Positions 7,466 through 13,317 of a DNA stretch of 13,317 nt are shown one piece after another. This DNA is from Lachnoclostridium sp. UBA3320 (GTDB lineage: Bacteria; Bacillota; Clostridia; Lachnospirales; Lachnospiraceae), in NCBI GenBank assembly GCA_002361175.1, contig DESG01000048.1:1-13317 (forward strand), in the 5' to 3' direction. The translations under genes were made by a program, and so were the position numbers. Under the pieces are notes generated by a model. That model did no database searches. It was not told where the DNA came from and worked only from the letters and a program-made list of their open reading frames with translations. Position 1 is the first letter of the stretch, and every line of letters begins with the position of its first letter.

Positions 7466-8167
7466 ATGAATTATGAGTATTGTGATGGAATAACACATAC
7501 GATAAAACAAGGTGAGACCTTATATAGTTTAAGCAGGTATTATAAAGTACCGCTTGCTATATTATTACGCGCTAATCCTTATATTGATGTCTATAATCTT
7601 CAAGTTGGTGATACAATCTGCGTACCTGTAAAAAATTGCAGGAATAATAGAAGTAATATTAGCACAGGCAACATTAGCACAGGCAATATTAACACAGGCA
7701 GTATGAATAATACAATTAACACGAATACAGGCAATATAGGCACAATGCCAGATAGAAATATAAGTGAGGGTGTACAAGAAAGCATAGGTATGGAGATGGA
7801 TGAAAGTGTGCCAGAAAGTGTTCCTATGGGTATGAGTACAGATACAAATATGGACAGTACAATGAGTAATATGAGTAACATGGCTGATATGGGTAACATG
7901 GCTGATATGGGTAATATGGCTGATATGAGCAATATGAATAATATGAATGCCAGCCGCAAAAGTGACCATGATTGCGACCATGATAAAGACGATGATGATA
8001 AAGACGATGAAAAGCGCTGGATAAAGTATGTTGCACAGTCAGGGGACACTCTTCAGGACATATTAGACCGTTCAGACGGAGATGAAAAAATGTTCTGGGA
8101 TAAAAATAACCCTGACAGAATGTATATGCTTCCAGGTGTTGCTTACTTTATTTTAGAAAAGGATTAG
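7466..8167 (+). CDS. LysM domain protein with Met/Asn/Gly repeats and Asp/His-rich segment
   Basis: Residues 11-55 form a clear LysM domain (HTIKQGETLYSLSRYY near its start, NLQVGDTICVPV at its end), which binds N-acetylglucosamine polymers such as peptidoglycan. Residues 64-98 are Asn/Thr/Gly/Ile repeats, and 121-162 a Met/Asn/Gly/Ala/Asp repeat region. Residues 167-184 are almost all Asp, His, Lys and Glu with one Cys, a possible metal-binding patch. Residues 187-231 (YVAQSGDTLQDIL...) look like a second, degenerate LysM-like module. There is no signal peptide or membrane segment. Cytoplasmic LysM proteins in spore formers often belong to the coat or cortex (SafA, SpoVID), so a spore role is a reasonable but unproven guess. 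GAGGT at 7455-7459 supports the start. No convincing sigma-A promoter was seen upstream; CATTATA at 7440-7446 resembles a sporulation-sigma -10 box, without a matching -35. Confidence 0.85.
   Translation: MNYEYCDGITHTIKQGETLYSLSRYYKVPLAILLRANPYIDVYNLQVGDTICVPVKNCRNNRSNISTGNISTGNINTGSMNNTINTNTGNIGTMPDRNISEGVQESIGMEMDESVPESVPMGMSTDTNMDSTMSNMSNMADMGNMADMGNMADMSNMNNMNASRKSDHDCDHDKDDDDKDDEKRWIKYVAQSGDTLQDILDRSDGDEKMFWDKNNPDRMYMLPGVAYFILEKD
7655..7699 (+). repeat. Three 15-bp in-frame tandem repeats in the LysM gene
   Basis: Three adjacent copies of AAYATTARCACAGGC (7655-7669, 7670-7684, 7685-7699) differ only at the two ambiguous positions. Each encodes N-I-S/N-T-G. The unit is a multiple of three, so copy-number change keeps the frame. 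Confidence 0.85.
7871..7924 (+). repeat. Three 18-bp in-frame tandem repeats in the LysM gene
   Basis: Copies at 7871-7888, 7889-7906 and 7907-7924 follow ATGRGTAAYATGGCTGAT and encode M-S/G-N-M-A-D. Degenerate ATG-AAT/AGT triplets extend the pattern on both sides (about 7862-7948). Near-identity of the copies suggests recent slippage expansion. Confidence 0.85.
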
Positions 8168-8175
8168 AATTAGAT

Positions 8176-8204
8176 TTGACAAAGGTTATTGCTATCACTA
8201 TAAT
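8176..8204 (+). promoter_or_regulatory. Consensus sigma-A promoter of the rhomboid-like/glycosyltransferase operon
   Basis: TTGACA (8176-8181) and TATAAT (8199-8204) are separated by 17 bp, a perfect consensus. Transcription should start near 8211, giving a leader of about 105 nt before ATG 8316. The promoter begins 8 bp after the LysM stop codon. Confidence 0.85.
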
Positions 8205-8226
8205 TATTATGGATTAATATATAGAT

Positions 8227-8255
8227 GGCACAGTATCAGAATCTGATACTGTGCC
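8227..8255 (+). other. Perfect 13-bp stem-loop in the 5' leader (or terminator of the LysM gene)
   Basis: GGCACAGTATCAG (8227-8239) pairs perfectly with CTGATACTGTGCC (8243-8255) around a 3-nt AAT loop. No U-tract follows (CTAAGTAATC), so it is a poor intrinsic terminator. It starts about 16 nt after the predicted +1 of the 8176-8204 promoter and so sits near the 5' end of that operon's mRNA. There it could stabilise the mRNA or be a regulator target. It could still punctuate the LysM transcript, since it is the only hairpin found between the genes. Confidence 0.6.
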
Positions 8256-8305
8256 CTAAGTAATCAAATGTTGCAATTCACAGTTAAACACACTAATTTA
8301 AGAAT

Positions 8306-8309
8306 GGAG
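8306..8309 (+). promoter_or_regulatory. Ribosome-binding site that fixes the rhomboid-like start
   Basis: GGAG lies 6 nt before ATG 8316. The frame stays open to an earlier ATG at 8268, but that one has only AAGTAATCAA before it. The 16 extra codons would give an untypical leader peptide, so 8316 is chosen. Confidence 0.75.
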
Positions 8310-8315
8310 ATTTTT

Positions 8316-9227
8316 ATGGATAATTTTCTGAATAAGCTGGAAAGAAAGTTTGGAAGATATGCTATACCTGACTTAATAAGATATGTAATTATGCTGTATT
8401 GTGTAGGTGCACTTATTGGGATGTTAAATCCTAATATTTACTATTCTTATCTTTGCCTTGATATGAAAGCTGTATTTCATGGGCAAATATGGCGGCTTTT
8501 TACATTCCTTATTGAGCCTTATGGTTTTTCAAGAGGTCTTGGTATGATTTTAAGTATTTTATTTTTTGTGATACAAGTGCATCTTTTCTTCTTATTTGGA
8601 AGGTCGCTTGAACAGGCATGGGGTACTTTTCGTTTTAATATGTATTTTTTTTGTGGATACTTATTAAATATTATAGCCGCTTTGATACTTTATCTATCAC
8701 CTCTTCATTTAGAAGTATACTATTCTGGTTTCCAATATATATACTGGTCAATGTTTTTTGCGTTTGCAGTAATCAATGGGGACATGCAGTTTTTACTTTA
8801 TTTTGTTATACCTATAAAAGTAAAGTGGCTTGCTATACTTGATGGAGCTTATCTGTTATATCAAGTTGTAAGCAGCCTATACCATGGGATACAGTATCTT
8901 GCATATGGGGAAGCTGGCTATGCTTATGCAGCGGTTTATATAAGCAGCGCAGTTGCAATTATAGTAGCACTTGCCAATTTTATTGTATTTTTCTTAGCAA
9001 CACGCAATTATAAGAGAATATCACCAAAAGAGATACACAGAAGACAGACATTTAAAAGACAGACAAAACAAAATAGTGGTGCGCCTAGACACCGCTGTGC
9101 TGTGTGTGGCAGAACTGAGCTTGACAATGAAAATTTGGAATTTCGCTTTTGTTCAAAGTGCGAAGGAAACTATGAGTATTGCTCAGACCACCTTTTTACG
9201 CATCAGCATGTTAAAAAATTTATGTAG
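8316..9227 (+). CDS. Rhomboid-fold membrane protein lacking catalytic motifs, with C-terminal zinc-ribbon-like tail
   Basis: The 303-residue protein has about six membrane segments (roughly 21-40, 73-95, 105-127, 139-160, 168-190, 203-228). HGQIWRLFTFLIEP (55-68) matches the 'GQ.WR..T' element of rhomboids and derlins. FGRSLEQAWGTFRFNMYF (95-112) corresponds to their 'E..WG..RF' stretch. The GxSG catalytic serine motif and the later catalytic histidine are not found, so it is most likely a non-proteolytic member, like derlins or iRhoms. The tail (258-303) carries CAVC (261/264), CSKC (279/282), C289, H292, H296 and H298, able to bind one or two zinc ions, presumably in the cytoplasm. It is the first gene after the consensus promoter, and the next start is 18 bp on. 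Automatic pipelines may call it a rhomboid protease; the activity part of that call is doubtful. Confidence 0.75.
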   Translation: MDNFLNKLERKFGRYAIPDLIRYVIMLYCVGALIGMLNPNIYYSYLCLDMKAVFHGQIWRLFTFLIEPYGFSRGLGMILSILFFVIQVHLFFLFGRSLEQAWGTFRFNMYFFCGYLLNIIAALILYLSPLHLEVYYSGFQYIYWSMFFAFAVINGDMQFLLYFVIPIKVKWLAILDGAYLLYQVVSSLYHGIQYLAYGEAGYAYAAVYISSAVAIIVALANFIVFFLATRNYKRISPKEIHRRQTFKRQTKQNSGAPRHRCAVCGRTELDNENLEFRFCSKCEGNYEYCSDHLFTHQHVKKFM

Positions 9228-9245
9228 GAATTGGAGAAATAAACA

Positions 9246-12200
9246 ATGATTAATGTAAGTATAATTGCAATACTTGGAATTATATGTATGTATGCATGTT
9301 ATAAACCAATATGCAGTTATTTTAAAAATCTAAATCAGACTAGCAAAAAGGCAGCAGGGCAGGACAAGAATATCGGATTATTTATATTTACTGTAATATT
9401 TGCGGCGGCATTGCTTTTTAGACTTATTGCCGCTATTATGTACAGAGGTCATGAAACTGATATGAACTGTTTTGTATCATGGAGTGACATGGTATTTAAT
9501 GATGGACTTGGTGCTTTTTATAAATCAGAAAGCTTTACTGACTATCCACCAGGATATATGTATATTTTATATGTAATAGGCATGGTACGTTCTTTTTTTA
9601 ATATACCATGGGATTCTGTTACTACTAATGTACTTGTTAAGATGCCTGCAATAATAGCTGATATGGGTTCAGGATATCTTATCTATCACATTGCTTCAAA
9701 ACGTATAAAAGAGATGGGAGCAGCAATTTTATCTGCACTGTATCTATTTTGTCCTGCTGTTATACTTGACAGTGCAGTATGGGGTCAAACTGACGCAGTA
9801 TTTACATTTTTTGTTGCGCTTATGTGTTATTTTATAACAGAAAACAAGCTTATACCATCGTATTTTGTATTTGCAATAGGCATACTTATAAAACCACAGA
9901 CACTTATATTTACACCCGTGCTTATATGCGGAATAATCGACCAAGTATTTTTAGAAGATTTTAACTGGAATAAATTTATTAAAAACTTAGGGTGTGGAAT
10001 TGGAGCTATACTGTTAATAGTGCTTTTAATGCTTCCTTATGGTTTTAGTGATGCATTTGGCCAGTACACTGAAACACTTGGCTCATATGAATATGCTTCT
10101 GTTAATGCTTATAATATATGGACTATGATGGGGCTTAACTGGATAGAGCAGAGTGGCTATCTGATGGGATTGACATACAAGACATGGGGTACGGTCGCAA
10201 TCGTACTTACAGTTGTAGCTTCCATAATAATAAGCTTGCGATGCAAAAAGAACCCATCAAAGTATTATTTTATTGGTGCATTTATAGTTACATGTGTATT
10301 TATGTTTTCAGTGCGTATGCATGAAAGATATATTTTCCCTGCAATGCTTTTACTTATAATGTGCTACAGCGTAAGACAGCGCAAAGAAATATATATACTG
10401 TATGTTATTCTTTCAACAGCTGCATTTTACAATATGGCACATGTACTGTTTTTCTATGATGTAAATAATTTTAACAGAATGGAGCCAGCGGCAATCCTTA
10501 CTTCTATAGCGATGCTTGTAGTGACTATATATATGTTTTATGTCACCTTTAAACTGTTTGGAAATTATATACCGCAGGAAAATGAACAAAAAGTAATTGC
10601 AGCAGAAGTAATTTCATCTAAAAATCAGAAAAAAAGCAAGCAGCAAAGTCAGCCTAAGAATCCAATAAAAGCTTCTTCTCTGCTTGTTAAAATGGACAGA
10701 AACGACTATATTATAATGGCTGCAATAATAGCAGTATACACAGTTATAACATTTATGAGACTTGGCAATATGAGTGCGCCAGAAACTGGCTATTCGCTTG
10801 TAAAAGAGGGTGGCGAAGCAGTTTTTGATATGGGTGAGCCAGTTTCTATAAAAAGTATGTGGAATTTTACTGGATATAAAGAAAATCCAAAATACTATAT
10901 ACAGTACTCAGGTAATGGCACTGACTGGATAGCTCTTAATGAAGAGGGTACAGAGTGGGATGCTGGTTCTGTCTTTGCATGGAATAATACAGACCTTGGC
11001 ATAGTGACAAGGTATTTAAAGATATCACCAGCAGCAGATAATTACGAAGACAGCATACACGAGTTTGTATTTCTTGACGATAATGACAATATGCTGCTGC
11101 CTATAAATAGTAATGAATATCCACTGTTCTTTGATGAACAAGATATGTTTGACGGCAGAAAAAGCAATATGAACAGCACGTATTTTGATGAGATATACCA
11201 TGCCAGAACTGCTTATGAGATGATACACCACCTATACTGTTATGAAAATACACATCCACCACTTGGCAAAATATTTATAGCGTGCGGTGTGCTGATGTTT
11301 GGCATGAATCCGTTTGGATGGAGATTTATGGGGACATTGTTTGGTGTTCTTATGATTCCTATTATATATAATTTCTCTAAGAAATTTTTTAAAGAAACAT
11401 GGATATCGGCTGTAACAACGCTTTTATTTACATTTGATTTTATGCATTTTGTACAGACACGTATAGCCACAATAGATGTATTCGTTACGCTGTTTATAAT
11501 GCTTTCGTATTATTTTATGTACTGTTATACAAAATACAGTTTTTATGATACACCACTTAAAAAGATGTTTATACCGCTGGGGCTTTGTGGCGTAACTATG
11601 GGATTTGGCTGGGCAAGCAAATGGACTGGAATTTATTCATCAGCAGGACTTTGTATAATATTTTTTGCACAAATGGTAAAAAGATTTAGAGAGTATTTGT
11701 ATGCGTGCAATAATTCATCTGGGCAGACTGATGGCATAGAGCATAAATATATTATTGAGAATTTTTATAAAAAGTTTTGGAAAACAATAGGTTTTTGCTG
11801 CATATTCTTTATTGTAATACCTGTAGCAATATATACAATGTCATATATCCCATTTAATGATGGAACTGACAGAGGACTTATTGCAAGGATGTTACAGGCA
11901 CAGAAGACAATGTTTGACTATCATACACATCTTGATGATTCACATTACTATTCATCTAAGTGGTATCAGTGGCCAATAATGTATCGTCCTATATATTATT
12001 ATGAAGGCATTGTCTCTCCTACTTTAAGAGAAGGAATAAGTGCATTTGGCAATCCTCTTGTGTGGTGGGCAGGAATACCAGCATCTGTTTATATGCTATA
12101 TCTTTTGTATAAAGAAAGAGATAAAAAAGCAGCTTTTCTTATAGTTGGTTATCTGTCACAGTATTTACCATGGTTCTTTGTAAAAAGAACAGTATTTATA

Positions 12201-12431
12201 TACCACTATTTTCCAAGTGTGCCATTTGTAGCAGTTATACTTGGCTATAGTTTTTACAGGATAGTAAAGAAATATCCAAAATTAAAAAATGCAGTGTATG
12301 TGTATACTTTATGTGCAATAGGGTTGTTTATATTGTTTTATCCAGTGTTAGCAGGAAAAGCGATAAGCCCAGAATTTGCAGATAGATGGCTTAAATGGTT
12401 TGACAGTTGGGTTCTTTTAAGAACAGAGTAA
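9246..12431 (+). CDS. Two-module GT-C glycosyltransferase: Gpi18/PIG-M-like N-half fused to PMT-type (GT39) C-half
   Basis: The 1061-residue multi-pass membrane protein holds two GT-C modules. The N-half (~1-440) has HETDMNCF (D72), DYPPGYMY (99-106) and DSAVWGQTDAVF (175-186); the acidic first-loop residue and WGQxD resemble COG5542 (Gpi18/PIG-M-like) mannosyltransferases. A Lys/Gln-rich linker (~457-476) follows, then a membrane helix (~488-508). A ~115-residue beta-rich segment (~523-640) resembles F5/8-type C (discoidin-like) domains. The C-half (~641-1061) has the PMT signatures FDEIYHARTAYE (catalytic D648-E649) and HPPLGK (670-675). PMT enzymes transfer mannose from polyprenyl-phosphate-mannose outside the membrane to Ser/Thr or glycan acceptors. 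The acceptor here is unknown. GGAG at 9233-9236 supports the start; the next gene follows 21 bp downstream. Both active sites look intact. Confidence 0.88.
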   Translation: MINVSIIAILGIICMYACYKPICSYFKNLNQTSKKAAGQDKNIGLFIFTVIFAAALLFRLIAAIMYRGHETDMNCFVSWSDMVFNDGLGAFYKSESFTDYPPGYMYILYVIGMVRSFFNIPWDSVTTNVLVKMPAIIADMGSGYLIYHIASKRIKEMGAAILSALYLFCPAVILDSAVWGQTDAVFTFFVALMCYFITENKLIPSYFVFAIGILIKPQTLIFTPVLICGIIDQVFLEDFNWNKFIKNLGCGIGAILLIVLLMLPYGFSDAFGQYTETLGSYEYASVNAYNIWTMMGLNWIEQSGYLMGLTYKTWGTVAIVLTVVASIIISLRCKKNPSKYYFIGAFIVTCVFMFSVRMHERYIFPAMLLLIMCYSVRQRKEIYILYVILSTAAFYNMAHVLFFYDVNNFNRMEPAAILTSIAMLVVTIYMFYVTFKLFGNYIPQENEQKVIAAEVISSKNQKKSKQQSQPKNPIKASSLLVKMDRNDYIIMAAIIAVYTVITFMRLGNMSAPETGYSLVKEGGEAVFDMGEPVSIKSMWNFTGYKENPKYYIQYSGNGTDWIALNEEGTEWDAGSVFAWNNTDLGIVTRYLKISPAADNYEDSIHEFVFLDDNDNMLLPINSNEYPLFFDEQDMFDGRKSNMNSTYFDEIYHARTAYEMIHHLYCYENTHPPLGKIFIACGVLMFGMNPFGWRFMGTLFGVLMIPIIYNFSKKFFKETWISAVTTLLFTFDFMHFVQTRIATIDVFVTLFIMLSYYFMYCYTKYSFYDTPLKKMFIPLGLCGVTMGFGWASKWTGIYSSAGLCIIFFAQMVKRFREYLYACNNSSGQTDGIEHKYIIENFYKKFWKTIGFCCIFFIVIPVAIYTMSYIPFNDGTDRGLIARMLQAQKTMFDYHTHLDDSHYYSSKWYQWPIMYRPIYYYEGIVSPTLREGISAFGNPLVWWAGIPASVYMLYLLYKERDKKAAFLIVGYLSQYLPWFFVKRTVFIYHYFPSVPFVAVILGYSFYRIVKKYPKLKNAVYVYTLCAIGLFILFYPVLAGKAISPEFADRWLKWFDSWVLLRTE

Positions 12432-12452
12432 TTACAGAACAGGAGTTAAAAT

Positions 12453-13317
12453 ATGGATAAGTTAATAAAAAAATGTGTCAGAGATATTGGCAGAAATAAA
12501 GATATAGACGAAAATCTTCTTAAATACACAGATATGGCGATGCATTATAACAGCAGTATGGCACACCTTAAACTTGCCATGGAATATTATATGTTTTATG
12601 AAACAGTAGAAGAAGAGATAAATCCATATACTAGTTCTGTAAAAGACACACTAGATGCATTTAATAGTATTATTGAAGAATTTTTTGAGACAAGTCCTGA
12701 CAAAGATATATGCAAAGAACTTTTAGATAATCTTTTCAATATAAGAAAAGAAATTATTAATAAAATGCAAGTACTTACTGCATATATTGACTGCTTTGTT
12801 ATATATGAATATATCTTTAACCGCTTGCAGTACCGCTTTGATAAGATGGAGTCTATGCCAGAAGATACTGAATTTATAGAGTCTGTTGCCAATTATCTTT
12901 TTGGGACGAAGGATAATGTTATAATTAATGACAATATACGTTTTGTAGTTGGACAACTTCCAATGAGAATGCTTAGAAGTAAGTATTTTGATATTATACG
13001 TGAGAGTGTGTCCATTTATAAAGGAAATGATACAGATTCTCTTGAAGGTTTTGAATATATGTTTCGCACTAGTGCTATGCTTTATAAAGACAAAAATATG
13101 GACATATATTTCACAGAGTTTAAACAAGTTCTTGACGAACTTGAAAGCCTTGATTATGATAATATAAGTGAAGAATTGTACCACACTTATTCAGAAAAGG
13201 CAAAGATAGCTTCTAAAAACATTGCAGATATTTCTGATTTATATATGCAGCTTGGAAAACTTGTCAATTCGGCATATATAATAATTTTGGCACAAATACA
13301 TGATACGGGGTATAAAA
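12453..13317 (+). CDS. Uncharacterised helical protein, 3' end beyond window
   Basis: An open frame of 288 codons runs without a stop to the right edge. It starts at ATG 12453, 8 nt after AGGAG (12441-12445) and 21 bp after the glycosyltransferase stop. I do not recognise a family. The sequence is rich in Glu, Asp, Lys, Ile, Leu and Tyr in heptad-like spacing, with no signal peptide and no clear membrane segment in most of its length. A mainly alpha-helical, possibly coiled-coil cytoplasmic protein is the best reading. A short hydrophobic stretch (NSAYIIILAQI, residues ~271-281) lies close to the window edge. Spacing and strand place it in the operon with the rhomboid-like and glycosyltransferase genes, so it may be a regulator or scaffold of the same process. 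Its start is well supported, its function is not. Confidence 0.8.
   Translation, partial: MDKLIKKCVRDIGRNKDIDENLLKYTDMAMHYNSSMAHLKLAMEYYMFYETVEEEINPYTSSVKDTLDAFNSIIEEFFETSPDKDICKELLDNLFNIRKEIINKMQVLTAYIDCFVIYEYIFNRLQYRFDKMESMPEDTEFIESVANYLFGTKDNVIINDNIRFVVGQLPMRMLRSKYFDIIRESVSIYKGNDTDSLEGFEYMFRTSAMLYKDKNMDIYFTEFKQVLDELESLDYDNISEELYHTYSEKAKIASKNIADISDLYMQLGKLVNSAYIIILAQIHDTGYK

Noticed and set aside
7862..7948. Regular short repeats that might suggest a CRISPR-like or satellite array
   Set aside because: Units are adjacent, 18 bp, in frame and protein-coding, with no spacers.
7565..8049. Long minus-strand open frames opposite the LysM gene (138 and 149 codons)
   Set aside because: They are by-products of the low-complexity repeats: their translations are monotonous His/Ile or Leu/Ile/Pro runs without ribosome-binding sites, and the plus-strand frame has a proper LysM domain.
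8268..8315. Upstream ATG extension of the rhomboid-like protein by 16 residues
   Set aside because: There is no ribosome-binding site before 8268, while GGAG is ideally placed before ATG 8316.
12596..13184. Minus-strand open frames of 98 and 153 codons
   Set aside because: They lie opposite a plus-strand frame that is open over 288 codons with a good start site. Their compositions are not protein-like and no ribosome-binding site precedes them.

Overview
The window is AT-rich DNA with strong GAGG/GGAG ribosome-binding sites, near-consensus sigma-A promoters and short operon spacings. This points to a low-GC Gram-positive anaerobe. The fused 2-hydroxyacyl-CoA dehydratase-activase-type protein, the CgeB-type glycosyltransferase and the two-module membrane mannosyltransferase suggest Clostridia, most likely Lachnospiraceae. 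That placement is inference from gene content; no marker gene is present.

Layout. Positions 1-547 are a gene graveyard. They hold the end of a decayed IS200/IS605-type transposase, the last ~100 codons of a decayed membrane glycosyltransferase, and a 171-bp element with ~23-bp terminal inverted repeats that abuts the truncated end of the latter. A strong promoter just right of this element drives a CPBP (CAAX-type) membrane protease (614-1765, +). That gene converges, with a 2-bp gap, on a two-gene minus-strand operon. The operon's first gene (7226-2946) encodes a 1426-residue ATP-dependent activase/dehydratase-type iron-sulfur protein, and its second (2931-1768) a CgeB-like glycosyltransferase. 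The operon has its own promoter at 7282-7310.

From 7466 rightward everything is on the plus strand. A LysM protein with Met/Asn/Gly tandem repeats and an Asp/His-rich segment comes first. It is followed by a consensus promoter (8176-8204) whose transcript begins with a perfect 13-bp stem-loop (8227-8255). That promoter serves an apparent operon of three genes: a rhomboid-fold membrane protein lacking the catalytic Ser/His motifs and ending in a Cys/His zinc-ribbon-like tail; a 1061-residue fusion of two GT-C glycosyltransferase modules with a discoidin-like domain inserted before the second active site; and an unrecognised helical protein running off the right edge.

How they may work together (inference). 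The right-hand operon looks like a cell-surface glycosylation unit: a polyprenyl-phosphate-sugar-dependent glycosyltransferase with a multi-pass partner that might act as membrane chaperone or scaffold. The minus-strand operon couples an ATP-driven low-potential electron-transfer protein of unknown substrate with a cytoplasmic glycosyltransferase. No rRNA, tRNA, CRISPR array, phage gene or intact transposon was seen.
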